Counted from the first letter of the stretch, positions 24,548 to 33,973 are shown. The stretch is 64,000 nucleotides of DNA from Pseudomonas pergaminensis (GCF_024112395.2 NZ_CP078013.2:1612001-1676000); one strand, 5' to 3'. Program-made: numbers and translations. Notes: a model not told the origin generated them from the letters alone.

Positions 24548-26132
24548 TGTCGCGGGCCTCGGGTAGCATCTGCGGGTAGTCGAGGGTGTAGTGCAGGCCG
24601 CGGCTTTCCTTACGCTCCATCGCTGAGCGGATCATCAGTTCGGCCACCTGGGCCAGGTTGCGCAGCTCGATCAGGTCGCGGCTGACTTTATAGTTGCTGT
24701 AGAACTCGTCGATTTCATCCAGCAGCAGCCGTACGCGATGTTGCGCGCGTTGCAGGCGCTTGTTGGTGCGCACGATTCCTACGTAGTCCCACATGAAGCG
24801 GCGCAGTTCGTCCCAGTTGTGCGCGATGATCACGTCTTCGTCCGAGTCGGTAACCTGGCTGGCGTCCCAGCGGGGCAGGGCGGCCGGCACAGGAATGCGT
24901 GGCAGTTGGTCGAGAATGTCCGCCGCCGCGGAGCGCGCGTAGACGAAGCACTCGAGCAACGAGTTGCTGGCCATGCGGTTGGCGCCGTGCAAGCCGGTGA
25001 AGCTGGTTTCGCCAATCGCGTACAGGCCAGGCACGTCGGTACGGCCGTGCTGGTCAACCATCACGCCGCCGCAGGTGTAGTGCGCGGCCGGCACCACCGG
25101 GATCGGGCCTTTGGTGATGTCGATGTTGAACGCCAGGCAGCGCTCGTAGACGGTGGGGAAGTGGGTCTTGATGAAGGCTTCGGGCTTATGGCTGATGTCC
25201 AGGTAGACGCAGTCAACGCCCAGGCGCTTCATTTCATGGTCGATGGCGCGGGCGACGATATCACGCGGGGCCAGTTCGGCGCGTGGGTCGAAGCGCTGCA
25301 TGAAGCGTTCGCCGTTGGGCAGCTTCAGGTGCGCGCCTTCGCCACGCAGGGCTTCAGTGATCAGGAAACTCTTGGCCTGCGGGTGATACAGGCAGGTGGG
25401 GTGGAACTGGTTGAATTCCAGGTTCGCCACCCTGCAGCCCGAACGCCAGGCCATGGCGATGCCATCTCCACAGGCGCCGTCGGGGTTGCTGGTGTAGAGG
25501 TAGACCTTGGCTGCGCCACCGGAGGCGAGGATGGTGAAGCGCGCACCGTAGGTGTCGACTTCGCCGCTGCCACGGTTGAGCACGTAGGCGCCAAGGCAGC
25601 GTTCGCCATCGAGGCCCAGGCGTTTTTCGGTGATCAGGTCAACGGCGACCCGTTGTTCGAGCAGTTCGATGTTGGGGCGTTGCCGGGCTTGTTCGAGCAG
25701 CGTCTTGAAGATCGCAGCGCCAGTGGCGTCGGCGGCATGGATAATGCGGCGATGGCTGTGGCCGCCTTCACGGGTCAGGTGGAACTCGAAACCGCCGTCG
25801 TCGCTGCCCGCATGTTCATCACGGGTAAACGGAACACCTTGATCGATCAGCCACTGGATCGCCTCGCGGCTGTGCTCGACGGTGAAACGCACCGCTTCTT
25901 CATTGCACAGGCCGCCACCGGCATTAAGGGTGTCTTCGACGTGGGATTGCACCGTGTCGGTGTCATCCAGCACGGCTGCAACACCACCTTGGGCCCAGAA
26001 CGTCGAGCCATTGGCCAGGTCGCCTTTGCTCAGTACCGCGATGCGCAGGTGGCTGGGGAGGGTGAGTGCAAGGCTCAAACCGGCCGCGCCGCTGCCGATC
26101 ACCAGGACATCGTGTTGAAACTGTTGGCTCAT
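24516..26132 (-). CDS. nadB: L-aspartate oxidase
   Basis: A 538-residue flavoprotein for the first step of NAD synthesis, oxidising aspartate to iminoaspartate. FAD dinucleotide motif [16 protein letters not shown] at residues 11-26, [13 protein letters not shown] near 45, [18 protein letters not shown] near 125, catalytic-region HPTCLY near 245 and the C-terminal FAD-binding [20 protein letters not shown] near 375. Divergent from algU, as in other Pseudomonas. Confidence 0.97.
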   Translation of the reverse strand: MSQQFQHDVLVIGSGAAGLSLALTLPSHLRIAVLSKGDLANGSTFWAQGGVAAVLDDTDTVQSHVEDTLNAGGGLCNEEAVRFTVEHSREAIQWLIDQGVPFTRDEHAGSDDGGFEFHLTREGGHSHRRIIHAADATGAAIFKTLLEQARQRPNIELLEQRVAVDLITEKRLGLDGERCLGAYVLNRGSGEVDTYGARFTILASGGAAKVYLYTSNPDGACGDGIAMAWRSGCRVANLEFNQFHPTCLYHPQAKSFLITEALRGEGAHLKLPNGERFMQRFDPRAELAPRDIVARAIDHEMKRLGVDCVYLDISHKPEAFIKTHFPTVYERCLAFNIDITKGPIPVVPAAHYTCGGVMVDQHGRTDVPGLYAIGETSFTGLHGANRMASNSLLECFVYARSAAADILDQLPRIPVPAALPRWDASQVTDSDEDVIIAHNWDELRRFMWDYVGIVRTNKRLQRAQHRVRLLLDEIDEFYSNYKVSRDLIELRNLAQVAELMIRSAMERKESRGLHYTLDYPQMLPEARDTILVPTTYGG

Positions 26133-26315
26133 TAGAGGGATTCCGCAAAAAGCGATCCGAAGAGGTGGCGCAAACAGGACGCCTGGATCGGCGAATCAAA
26201 GGGTCACACGGGCTACTAGTATATAGAGGGGTGGAGCGGCACAATAGCCGGGCATTCGTGGCAATGTGAGATTACGGTGCACGGCTAGGGTAAAATCGGC
26301 TGGTTATTGGAACGG

Positions 26316-26343
26316 GAACTTTTTGCATAAGCCCCGACTCAAT
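26316..26343 (+). promoter_or_regulatory. AlgU-type promoter, distal
   Basis: GAACTT (26316-26321), 17-bp spacer, TCAAT (26339-26343), close to the AlgU/RpoE consensus GAACTT-N16/17-TCTGA. About 250 bp upstream of algU, consistent with autoregulation known for algU in P. aeruginosa. Confidence 0.7.
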
Positions 26344-26509
26344 AGCAGGTTGCCCGAAAGCTGGGAAAACGTTGAGTTTATTGGCCCGTCGGGAGCATTG
26401 GACGCGTCAGAAAACCGGCGACAAGATTATTCGCGCAGTCGGCGTTGCCCGCACTGCGTTTTTCGTGTGTGCCAAATCAGTGCGTGCCGGAAACTTGCTT
26501 GAAGGGGGA

Positions 26510-26536
26510 GAACTTTTGCGAAAAGACCGAGTCTAT
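26510..26536 (+). promoter_or_regulatory. AlgU-type promoter, proximal
   Basis: GAACTT (26510-26515), 16-bp spacer, TCTAT (26532-26536), with the algU ATG 60 bp downstream. A second autoregulated promoter of the operon. Confidence 0.75.
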
Positions 26537-26595
26537 GTTTGCAAGCCTGATCGTTTAGTTATGCAAGCCTCCTTCAAGTACAACGAGGAGTGTTC

Positions 26596-27177
26596 ATGCT
26601 AACCCAGGAAGAGGATCAGCAGCTGGTCGAGCGCGTTCAACGCGGCGACAAGCGAGCTTTTGATCTGCTAGTGCTGAAATACCAGCACAAAATTCTCGGG
26701 TTGATCGTGCGGTTTGTGCACGACACCCATGAAGCGCAGGACGTTGCACAGGAAGCCTTTATCAAGGCTTACCGTGCACTTGGTAACTTTCGCGGTGACA
26801 GTGCGTTTTACACGTGGCTGTACCGCATCGCCATCAACACGGCGAAGAACTATCTGGTGTCTCGCGGGCGCCGCCCACCGGATAGTGATGTAAGTTCAGA
26901 AGATGCAGAATTTTATGATGGTGACCACGGCCTCAAAGATCTCGAGTCGCCGGAGCGTGCATTGCTGCGCGACGAGATCGAGGGCACCGTTCATCGCACA
27001 ATTCAGCAACTTCCAGAAGATTTACGTACGGCGTTAACTTTACGTGAATTCGATGGTCTGAGTTACGAAGACATTGCGAGCGTCATGCAGTGTCCGGTGG
27101 GGACTGTAAGGTCACGGATTTTCCGGGCCCGGGAAGCCATCGATAAAGCCTTGCAACCGTTGTTGCAAGAGAACTAA
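26596..27177 (+). CDS. algU: Extracytoplasmic-function sigma factor AlgU (RpoE)
   Basis: 193 residues, the exact family length when the ATG at 26596 is used; GAGGAG lies five bases upstream. Sigma region 2 (about 15-95) includes HDTHEAQDVAQEAFIKAYRA and YTWLYRIAINTAKNYL, and region 4 (about 130-185) includes LREFDGLSYEDIASVMQCP and VGTVRSRIFRAREAI. It directs envelope-stress and alginate gene expression and is held inactive by MucA at the inner membrane. First gene of algU-mucA-mucB-mucD. Confidence 0.98.
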   Translation: MLTQEEDQQLVERVQRGDKRAFDLLVLKYQHKILGLIVRFVHDTHEAQDVAQEAFIKAYRALGNFRGDSAFYTWLYRIAINTAKNYLVSRGRRPPDSDVSSEDAEFYDGDHGLKDLESPERALLRDEIEGTVHRTIQQLPEDLRTALTLREFDGLSYEDIASVMQCPVGTVRSRIFRAREAIDKALQPLLQEN

Positions 27178-27209
27178 AGACAGCGGCGACAGCCAAGAGA
27201 GGAACCGCC

Positions 27210-27797
27210 ATGAGTCGTGATGCCCTGCAGGAATCGCTGTCCGCAGTGATGGATAACGAAGCGGATGAACTGGAACTTCGTCGAGTGCTCAATGCATTTG
27301 ATGATGCCGAAACCCGTGATACCTGGTCTCGTTACCAAGTCGCTCGGGCGGTGATGCACAAGGATCTTCTAATCCCTCGTCTGGATATTGCTGCGGCCGT
27401 TTCTGCTGCGCTGGCTGATGAAGCCGTTCCGGCAAAAGCCGCTCGTGGTCCTTGGCGTAGCCTGGGTCGCCTGGCAGTTGCTGCCTCGGTAACTGTTGCC
27501 GTGCTTGCTGGTGTTCGCCTGTACAACCAGGACGAAATCGCCGGTGCCGAACTGGCCCAACAGACTCAGCAACCGGTCATGGCCGGTCCGCAAGTCAAAG
27601 GCCCAGCAGTCCTGGCCGGTTACAAGGAAAGCTCTGACACCACCGGCCCAATGGCCAACGGTGTGTTGCAAGGGCAATCTGGCTGGCAAGACCAGCGTCT
27701 TCCGGGGTACCTGCGCCAACACGCTCAGGAATCGGCCCTGAAAGGCACTGAAAGCGCTCTGCCCTATGCTCGTGCAGCAAGCCTGGAAAACCGCTAA
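27210..27797 (+). CDS. mucA: Anti-sigma factor MucA
   Basis: 195 residues. The N-terminal cytoplasmic domain (1-80) starts MSRDALQESLSAVMDNEADE and binds AlgU. One membrane helix (about 86-105, LGRLAVAASVTVAVLAGVRL) follows, then a periplasmic tail ending in ARAASLENR that is the target of regulated proteolysis (AlgW, MucP). It is full length, without the truncations seen in mucoid clinical strains. AGGAACC precedes the ATG. Confidence 0.96.
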   Translation: MSRDALQESLSAVMDNEADELELRRVLNAFDDAETRDTWSRYQVARAVMHKDLLIPRLDIAAAVSAALADEAVPAKAARGPWRSLGRLAVAASVTVAVLAGVRLYNQDEIAGAELAQQTQQPVMAGPQVKGPAVLAGYKESSDTTGPMANGVLQGQSGWQDQRLPGYLRQHAQESALKGTESALPYARAASLENR

Positions 27798-27812
27798 TCC
27801 GTAAGGAGCTCT

Positions 27813-28775
27813 ATGCGAGCCATACCGCTCCTTACGCTTTTGCTCAGTGGTTGGTTTGCACTCCCCGCCCATGCCGATGAAGCCCAAGACTGGCTGACTC
27901 GACTTGGGCGTGCAGAGCAGCAGCAAAGCTTTCAAGGTACGTTCGTCTACGAACGTAACGGCAGTTTCTCTACCCATGACATCTGGCATCGTGTCCAGGA
28001 TGGTCAGGTCCGTGAGCGGCTCTTGCAGCTCGATGGTTCTGCCCAGGAAGTCGTGCGGTTGGATGGCCGGACACAATGTGTCAGCGGCACCCTCGTCGCA
28101 GGCCTGGGCAATTCACGTGATGCCCCTTCACGTGCGCTTGATCCACAAAAACTCAATCAATTCTATGAACTGGCTGTCATTGGCAAATCCCGTGTGGCCG
28201 GTAGAAATGCGGTCATCGTATCGATCACGCCGCGTGACCAGTACCGTTACGGTTTTGAGTTGCACCTGGATCGAGAAACCGCACTGCCGCTCAAATCGCT
28301 GTTGTTGAATGACCAGGGGCAATTGCTTGAGCGCTTCCAGTTCACGCGACTGAATACGTCGGTAATACCTGACGACCGCGATCTGCAGCCCAGCAGCGAG
28401 TGCACACCTATTGCCGTGGCCACTAGCAAGGCGCCAGAAGTGCAGCCTACGCAGATTTGGCACCTGGAATGGCTGCCGCCGGGCTTTCAGTTGACCAATA
28501 CCAGCGCCCGCAAAGACACCCAGACCAAAGCCACAGTCGACAGCCTGATGTACGAAGACGGGCTGGCGCGTTTCTCGGTGTTCCTTGAGCCGATCAGTGA
28601 AGCGAGTGTCACCGAAACCCGCACGCAACTGGGCCCTACGGTCGCTGTATCCCGTCGTCTCAACACAGTCGATGGCGAGATGATGGTGACGGTAGTGGGT
28701 GAAATTCCGATCGGCACCGCTGAACGGATCGCGTTGTCGGTGCGCGGTGAAAAAAAGCCAGTCGCCCAGCCGTGA
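27813..28775 (+). CDS. mucB: Periplasmic regulator MucB (RseB-like)
   Basis: 320 residues with a signal peptide cleaved near PAHADEAQDW. The MucB/RseB lipid-binding N-domain (about 25-200, SFQGTFVYERNGSFSTHDIW) and the smaller C-domain (about 215-315) are both present. It binds the MucA periplasmic tail and shields it from proteolysis. AAGGAG lies a few bases before the ATG and the gap to mucA is 15 bp. Confidence 0.96.
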   Translation: MRAIPLLTLLLSGWFALPAHADEAQDWLTRLGRAEQQQSFQGTFVYERNGSFSTHDIWHRVQDGQVRERLLQLDGSAQEVVRLDGRTQCVSGTLVAGLGNSRDAPSRALDPQKLNQFYELAVIGKSRVAGRNAVIVSITPRDQYRYGFELHLDRETALPLKSLLLNDQGQLLERFQFTRLNTSVIPDDRDLQPSSECTPIAVATSKAPEVQPTQIWHLEWLPPGFQLTNTSARKDTQTKATVDSLMYEDGLARFSVFLEPISEASVTETRTQLGPTVAVSRRLNTVDGEMMVTVVGEIPIGTAERIALSVRGEKKPVAQP

Positions 28776-28894
28776 GTCGTTAATCCTATGTTCATCCTGA
28801 CCTTTCAATGTATTTCCATGCCAGGTTGGCTGCCGAGAGCATGAAATGTCTGGATCAGCATTTTCACTTGCAAAAATCTCTCATGTTTTTTATA

Positions 28895-28926
28895 GGTCAG
28901 GGCTTGTCGGCTCTGGCCTTGTTTTG
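28895..28926 (+). terminator. Possible weak terminator between mucB and mucD
   Basis: GGTCAGGG, 8-base loop, CTCTGGCC, then TTGTTTTG. The stem includes G-T pairs and the T-run is broken, so it may only attenuate. It lies in the 234-bp gap where P. aeruginosa has mucC. Confidence 0.4.
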
Positions 28927-29009
28927 TTCGCGGAACAAAGATGTCGGTCGCAGTTTTCGGCGTTTCTTGAACCCTGTCGCTCAACCCTGCTCGTCGTAAC
29001 GGGAGCTGT

Positions 29010-30449
29010 ATGTCGATACCACGTTTAAAGTCTTACCTAACCATAGTCGCCACGGTATTGGTGCTGGGTCAGGCCTTGCCTGCGCAAGCAGCCGAGTTGC
29101 CTGACTTCACCCAATTGGTTGAGCAAGCCTCGCCTGCGGTGGTGAACATCAGTACCACGCAAAAACTGCCGGACCGCAAAGTCTCCAACCAGCAGATGCC
29201 AGACCTGGAAGGCCTGCCGCCAATGCTGCGTGAATTCTTTGAGCGTGGCATGCCGCAACAGCGCGCACCCCGCGGCGGCGGTGGCGGCCAGCGTGAGGCC
29301 CAGTCCCTGGGCTCGGGCTTCATCATTTCGCCGGACGGCTATATCCTCACCAACAACCACGTGATTGCCGACGCCGATGAGATCCTCGTGCGCCTGGCTG
29401 ATCGCAGTGAGCTGAAAGCCAAGCTGGTCGGCACCGACCCTCGTTCCGATGTGGCGTTGCTGAAGATCGAAGGCAAGGACTTGCCTGTGCTTAAGCTGGG
29501 TAAATCCCAGGATCTGAAAGCCGGGCAATGGGTCGTCGCCATCGGCTCGCCGTTTGGCTTTGACCATACCGTCACCCAAGGTATCGTCAGCGCCATTGGC
29601 CGCAGCCTGCCGAACGAAAACTACGTGCCGTTCATCCAGACCGACGTGCCGATCAACCCGGGTAACTCCGGTGGTCCGCTGTTCAACCTGGCGGGCGAAG
29701 TGGTTGGCATCAACTCGCAGATCTACACCCGTTCCGGTGGCTTCATGGGCGTGTCGTTCGCCATCCCGATCGACGTGGCCATGGATGTTTCCAACCAACT
29801 GAAAAGCGGCGGCAAGGTCAGCCGTGGCTGGTTGGGCGTGGTCATCCAAGAAGTGAACAAAGACCTGGCTGAATCCTTTGGCCTCGACAAGCCGGCCGGT
29901 GCCCTGGTCGCACAGATCCAGGACGATGGCCCGGCTGCCAAGGGTGGCCTGCAAGTCGGCGACGTGATCCTGAGCATGAACGGCCAACCGATTGTCATGT
30001 CGGCTGACCTGCCGCACTTGGTCGGTGCTCTCAAGGCTGGCAGCAAGGCCAAGCTGGAAGTGATCCGTGAAGGCAAGCGCCAGACCGTAGAGCTGACCGT
30101 GGGCGCTATCCCAGAAGAAGGCGCAACACTGGATGCCCTGGGCAACGCCAAGCCGGGTGCCGAGCGCAGCAGCAATCGCCTGGGCATTGCTGTAGCCGAA
30201 TTGACCGATGAGCAGAAGAAGAGCTTCGACCTCAAGAGCGGCGTCGTGATCAAGGAAGTGCAGGACGGCCCCGCCTCCCTGATCGGCCTGCAGCCAGGTG
30301 ATGTCATCACCCATCTGAACAACCAGGCAATCGATACCACCAAGCAATTCACCGACATCGCCAAGGCGTTGCCGAAGAACCGTTCGGTGTCGATGCGGGT
30401 GCTGCGTCAGGGACGTGCGAGCTTCATCACCTTCAAACTGGCTGAGTAA
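29010..30449 (+). CDS. mucD: Periplasmic serine protease MucD (DegP-like)
   Basis: 479 residues. The signal peptide ends near LPAQAAELPD. The trypsin-like domain carries His in TNNHVIADAD (about 115), Asp in DPRSDVALLKIEG (about 145) and Ser in NPGNSGGPLFNLAG (about 219), and two PDZ domains follow (about 265-355 and 385-475). It degrades misfolded envelope proteins and keeps AlgU activity low. A strong terminator follows. It lies 234 bp after mucB, with no mucC between them. Confidence 0.96.
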   Translation: MSIPRLKSYLTIVATVLVLGQALPAQAAELPDFTQLVEQASPAVVNISTTQKLPDRKVSNQQMPDLEGLPPMLREFFERGMPQQRAPRGGGGGQREAQSLGSGFIISPDGYILTNNHVIADADEILVRLADRSELKAKLVGTDPRSDVALLKIEGKDLPVLKLGKSQDLKAGQWVVAIGSPFGFDHTVTQGIVSAIGRSLPNENYVPFIQTDVPINPGNSGGPLFNLAGEVVGINSQIYTRSGGFMGVSFAIPIDVAMDVSNQLKSGGKVSRGWLGVVIQEVNKDLAESFGLDKPAGALVAQIQDDGPAAKGGLQVGDVILSMNGQPIVMSADLPHLVGALKAGSKAKLEVIREGKRQTVELTVGAIPEEGATLDALGNAKPGAERSSNRLGIAVAELTDEQKKSFDLKSGVVIKEVQDGPASLIGLQPGDVITHLNNQAIDTTKQFTDIAKALPKNRSVSMRVLRQGRASFITFKLAE

Positions 30450-30461
30450 GTCGGTAAAAGC

Positions 30462-30502
30462 AAAAAGCCCCGCCTTCGTTTAACGAGGGCGGGGCTTTTT
30501 TG
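30462..30502. terminator. Rho-independent terminator after mucD
   Basis: AAAAAGCCCCGCC, TTCGTTTAACGA loop region, GGCGGGGCTTTTTT. Bidirectional; also ends the convergent bepA unit. Confidence 0.92.
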
Positions 30503-30514
30503 TGCCTGATGGGT

Positions 30515-31948
30515 TTAGCTCATCATCCCTTTGACCAGGCGTTCCTGTTCGATCAGCTCACGCTGGCGTGCGTCGATACGTGAAGACAGCGGGAAATTGT
30601 TACCCGCGCGGCGCTTGGCGAAATCCAACTGTTGAATGGCCTGCTGGAAATCACCCACCAATGCAAAGTACTCCGCGCGGGCCTGATGCAGGCCGATGAT
30701 ATTGCCCGACAACCCGCGTGTCTCGGCAACCTGGTACCAGACGTCCGGGTCATCCGGGCGCGACTTGAGCAGGCTGTCCAGCGCCTTCTCCGCATCCGCC
30801 GTGCGGTTCTGCTTCAGCAGTAGGTCCACGCGCACCTGATTCAATGGGTAATTGCCGGGATACTGGGTCAGCATCCGATCTGTACGTTGCTGGGCATCCG
30901 GCAGGCGGCTGTTGTCGATGTCCAACTGGATCTGCGCCAGGTTGTAGGTGATGTCGTTCGGGGACTTGGCCAGCAGCGGCGCCAGATTGTCCCGTGCCTG
31001 TTTGAACTGGGAGCCTTTGATCTGGGCGATAGCCAGGCCGTAGCGCGCCACATCGTTCTTTGGGTTCTCATCCAACTGCGCCTGGAAGCGCTTGGCGGCG
31101 AGGCCTGAGGTGTCTTCGTATTGCAGCTGCACCCGCGCCCGAATCAGTTGATAGCGCAGGCTGTCTTCCTTGCCGCCAGGCTTGGCCTGCTCGGCGCGGT
31201 TGCGCGTGTCGGCGATCCGCGATTCGGTAACCGGGTGCGTCAGCAGGAATTCCGGTGGCTTGGCATCGAAGCGGTATTGGCGCATCAGGCGCTCGAACAT
31301 GGTCGGCATGGAGCGCGGGTCGTAGCCGGCTTTTTCCAGGTTGAGAATGCCGATACGGTCTGCTTCCTGTTCGTTCTGGCGTGAGAACCGGCGTTGCTCC
31401 TGGATGGCGGCGGCCTGGGTACCGGCGATGGCGGCAATACCGGCATCACCGGCGCCGGCGGCTGCCGCAATAATGCCGCCGAGCAGGGCAGCCATCATCG
31501 GGAGTTGCATGCGCTGTTGCGCTTCAACGCCACGGGCGAAGTGACGTTGGGACAAATGCGCCAATTCGTGAGCCAGTACCGAGGCATATTCCCCTTCGGT
31601 CTGGGCGTTGAGGAACAGGCCACCGTTGACGCCGACAATCCCGCCAGGTGCGGCAAAGGCGTTCAACTGCGGGCTGTTGATCAGGATGAACTCCAGGCGC
31701 CGGTCGTTGACCTGGCTGGTCTCCACCAGTTTGTACACGCTGGTTTCGACGTAGTCCTTGAGCTGCGGGTCGTTGAGTTGCGAGACCTGGCCCCGCAGGT
31801 AGGCCAGCCAGGCGCGGCCCAGTTGGTATTCCTGTTGTGGCGAGACAATGGCAGAACTGGCGTCGCCAAGTGACGGCAGGTCGTCAGCGAAGCCCGGGGA
31901 GGCCAGCAGGCAAGCCAGCGTCAGCAGGGTAGGGCGCAAAAAAGTCAT
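30515..31948 (-). CDS. bepA: M48 metalloprotease / TPR chaperone, BepA (YfgC)
   Basis: 477 residues. A signal peptide ends near SPGFAD. The M48 zinc-protease domain has HELAHLSQRHFARG (HExxH, about residue 130) and the glutamate ligand in QNEQEADRIGILNLEKAGYD. The C-terminal half (about 290-470) is TPR-like helical repeats (QFKQARDNLAPLL, YFALVGDFQQAIQQLDFA). It helps LptD and BAM-dependent outer-membrane assembly in the periplasm. The start at 31948 is preferred because AAAGG lies eight bases upstream; a GTG two codons earlier is possible. Confidence 0.92.
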   Translation of the reverse strand: MTFLRPTLLTLACLLASPGFADDLPSLGDASSAIVSPQQEYQLGRAWLAYLRGQVSQLNDPQLKDYVETSVYKLVETSQVNDRRLEFILINSPQLNAFAAPGGIVGVNGGLFLNAQTEGEYASVLAHELAHLSQRHFARGVEAQQRMQLPMMAALLGGIIAAAAGAGDAGIAAIAGTQAAAIQEQRRFSRQNEQEADRIGILNLEKAGYDPRSMPTMFERLMRQYRFDAKPPEFLLTHPVTESRIADTRNRAEQAKPGGKEDSLRYQLIRARVQLQYEDTSGLAAKRFQAQLDENPKNDVARYGLAIAQIKGSQFKQARDNLAPLLAKSPNDITYNLAQIQLDIDNSRLPDAQQRTDRMLTQYPGNYPLNQVRVDLLLKQNRTADAEKALDSLLKSRPDDPDVWYQVAETRGLSGNIIGLHQARAEYFALVGDFQQAIQQLDFAKRRAGNNFPLSSRIDARQRELIEQERLVKGMMS

Positions 31949-32043
31949 GCACAAAGCCTTTCGACAAAGAGCTTACTGTAGCCGGACACTGAGCTTCGGA
32001 CCAGATATTCTAAGCAACCCAAACGCGTGTCCGGAGTAAAACC

Positions 32044-32283
32044 ATGACCGACGCTGTAGCCTTTGATGCCGAACTCGACGCCAGCGGCCTCAACTGCCCG
32101 TTGCCCTTGCTCAAGGCCAAGCTGGAACTCAACCGTTTGGCCAGCGGCGCAGTGCTCAAGGTGATCGCCACGGATGCGGGCTCCCAGCGTGATTTTCGTA
32201 CCTTTGCCAAGCTGGCCGGCCACACCCTGTTGCATGAAGAAGACGCTGCTGGTGTGTACCGTTACTGGTTGCGCAAGGCCTGA
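32044..32283 (+). CDS. TusA/SirA-like sulfurtransferase family protein
   Basis: 79 residues with the TusA signature DASGLNCPLPLLKAK, in which the CPxP cysteine (residue 19) carries persulfide sulfur. The protein is the small two-layer alpha/beta fold used in sulfur relay, for example for tRNA thiolation or molybdenum cofactor synthesis. GGAGTAAAACC precedes the ATG. It is 30 bp upstream of the permease gene and probably co-transcribed, as in other pseudomonads. Whether it is the tRNA-thiolation TusA itself is open. Confidence 0.85.
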   Translation: MTDAVAFDAELDASGLNCPLPLLKAKLELNRLASGAVLKVIATDAGSQRDFRTFAKLAGHTLLHEEDAAGVYRYWLRKA

Positions 32284-32313
32284 ACCGTTTGCCCCATCAC
32301 CCGAGGTTGATTG

Positions 32314-33384
32314 ATGTTCAAAGTGTTACGAGACTGGATTCAGCGCTACTTCTCCGATGAGGAAGCGGTGGTGCTGGCGGTCCTGCTGTTTCTGGCCTTT
32401 ACGGCCGTGCTCACCTTGGGCGGCATGCTGGCGCCTGTATTGGCGGGGATGGTGCTGGCTTACTTGATGCAAGGCCTGGTCACCACGCTGGAACGCTTGC
32501 GCTTGCCAGGCGGAGCCGCGGTAGGGCTGGTTTTCGCCTTGTTCATGGGCCTGTTGGTGTTGTTTATCGTGGTGGTGTTGCCGCTGCTGTGGCACCAACT
32601 GATTACGCTGTTCAACGAGTTGCCAGGCATGCTCGCCAAGTGGCAGTCGCTGTTGCTGCTGTTGCCGGAACGCTACCCGCACCTGGTGTCAGACGAGCAG
32701 GTGTTGCAAGCCATCGAAGTGGCGCGCGGCGAGATCGGCAAGTTTGGCCAATGGGCGCTGACCTTTTCGCTGTCCAGCCTGCCGCTGCTGGTCAACATCA
32801 TGATCTACCTGGTGCTGGTGCCGATCCTGGTGTTTTTCTTCCTCAAGGATCGCGCCATGATCGGCCGCTGGGTGCGTGGCTATCTGCCGCGTGAGCGTGC
32901 GCTCATCACTCGGGTGGCCGAGGAAATGAACCGGCAGATCGCCAACTACATCCGTGGCAAGGTCATCGAGATCATTATCTGCGGAGGCGTGACCTACATC
33001 GCCTTTATTGCACTGGACCTGAACTACGCGGCCTTGCTGGCTTTGCTTGTCGGTATTTCAGTGGTGGTGCCCTATGTCGGCGCCGTGGTGGTGACCGTAC
33101 CCGTGACCTTGATCGCCTTGTTCCAGTGGGGCTGGAGCGACCAGTTCATCTACCTGATGGCGGTATACGGGATCATCCAGACCCTGGATGGCAACGTGCT
33201 GGTGCCGCTGCTGTTCTCGGAGGCGGTCAACCTGCACCCGGTGGCGATCATCTGTGCGGTGCTGTTGTTTGGTGGGCTGTGGGGATTCTGGGGCGTGTTC
33301 TTTGCGATCCCACTGGCGACGCTGTTCAAGGCGGTGCTGGATGCGTGGCCGCGGCAGGAGCCGGTGGTGGCGCCGTTGCTTTGA
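32314..33384 (+). CDS. AI-2E family transporter, PerM-like permease
   Basis: A 356-residue membrane protein with about eight hydrophobic segments of the AI-2E/PerM family. Family features include a helix pair at the N-terminus (VLAVLLFLAFTAVLTLGG), the central helix VPILVFFFLKDRAMIGRWV, and the C-terminal motif NVLVPLLFSEAVNLHPVAII. Substrate unknown. GAGG is seven bases before the ATG at 32314; the preceding TTG is less likely. A REP pair lies after its stop. Confidence 0.85.
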   Translation: MFKVLRDWIQRYFSDEEAVVLAVLLFLAFTAVLTLGGMLAPVLAGMVLAYLMQGLVTTLERLRLPGGAAVGLVFALFMGLLVLFIVVVLPLLWHQLITLFNELPGMLAKWQSLLLLLPERYPHLVSDEQVLQAIEVARGEIGKFGQWALTFSLSSLPLLVNIMIYLVLVPILVFFFLKDRAMIGRWVRGYLPRERALITRVAEEMNRQIANYIRGKVIEIIICGGVTYIAFIALDLNYAALLALLVGISVVVPYVGAVVVTVPVTLIALFQWGWSDQFIYLMAVYGIIQTLDGNVLVPLLFSEAVNLHPVAIICAVLLFGGLWGFWGVFFAIPLATLFKAVLDAWPRQEPVVAPLL

Positions 33385-33410
33385 AGGTTGCGGGGCGATC
33401 GAAGACGCTA

Positions 33411-33473
33411 TCGCCGGCAAGCCGGCTCCTACAAGGGGTTGTGTAACAAATGTAGGAGCCGGCTGGCCGGCGA
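33411..33473. repeat. REPIN (inverted REP pair), CCGGCAAGCCGG type
   Basis: Two REP units face each other: 33411-33433 and 33451-33473, each with the core TGTAGGAGCCGGCT and palindromic GCCGGC arms, separated by 17 bp. These are the short intergenic REP sequences mobilised by RAYT transposases in fluorescent pseudomonads. Confidence 0.9.
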
Positions 33474-33499
33474 TGACAATCCAAAGGACGCCGTAGCGA

Positions 33500-33973
33500 T
33501 CAGGCCTTGTTCAGCGCCTGCGCCGCCGCCAAAACGGCATCCACGTGGCCCGGCACTTTCACACCACGCCATTCCTGGCGCAGCACACCTTCGCTGTCGA
33601 TCAGGAAGGTGCTGCGATCCACGCCCAGGTATTCCTTGCCGTACAGCTTCTTCAGCTTGATCACATCAAACAACTGGCAAACTGCTTCATCCTTGTCACT
33701 GATCAGCTCGAAGGGGAATTCCTGCTTGCCCTTGAAGTTCTCGTGGGACTTCACGCTGTCGCGCGACACGCCGAACACCTCGGTGTTGGCGGCCTTGAAC
33801 GCCGCGTATTGGTCACGAAAGCCCTGGCCTTCGGTGGTGCAGCCCGGCGTGCTGTCCTTCGGGTAGAAGTAGATCACCACTTGCTTGCCTTTGAGGGCTG
33901 CAAGGCTGAAGGTCTGGCCGCTGGTGGCCTGGGCTTCGAAATCGGCTACGGGTTTGTCGATGACTACCGCCAT
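33500..33973 (-). CDS. bcp: Thioredoxin-dependent peroxiredoxin, Bcp/PrxQ family
   Basis: 157 residues with the peroxidatic cysteine in YFYPKDSTPGCTTEGQGFRD (Cys45), plus the conserved Arg in VDRSTFLID. It reduces H2O2 and organic peroxides. The cysteine found five residues later in E. coli Bcp is glycine/glutamine here (CTTEGQ); the only other obvious cysteine is in EAVCQLF, so a different resolving partner is needed. Ten bases after gcvR, same direction. Confidence 0.93.
   Translation of the reverse strand: MAVVIDKPVADFEAQATSGQTFSLAALKGKQVVIYFYPKDSTPGCTTEGQGFRDQYAAFKAANTEVFGVSRDSVKSHENFKGKQEFPFELISDKDEAVCQLFDVIKLKKLYGKEYLGVDRSTFLIDSEGVLRQEWRGVKVPGHVDAVLAAAQALNKA

Larger units (their letters stand above)
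26133..26595. other. 463-bp nadB-algU divergent regulatory region
   Basis: Holds two sigma-22-type promoters (listed separately) reading towards algU, and must also hold the nadB promoter. No coding frame with a ribosome site is seen. Confidence 0.7.

Noticed and set aside
24738..26135. Plus-strand frame of 465 codons opposite nadB
   Set aside because: Shadow of the GC-rich nadB codons; nadB has all flavoprotein motifs.
28776..29009. A mucC gene between mucB and mucD
   Set aside because: Only 234 bp, with no membrane-protein frame of the right size on the plus strand.
29037..30347. Minus-strand frame of 436 codons opposite mucD
   Set aside because: mucD is unambiguous; the antisense frame is a codon-bias artefact.
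33405..33480. Possible CRISPR-like repeat
   Set aside because: Only two inverted units, typical REP pair; no spacers or cas genes in the window.
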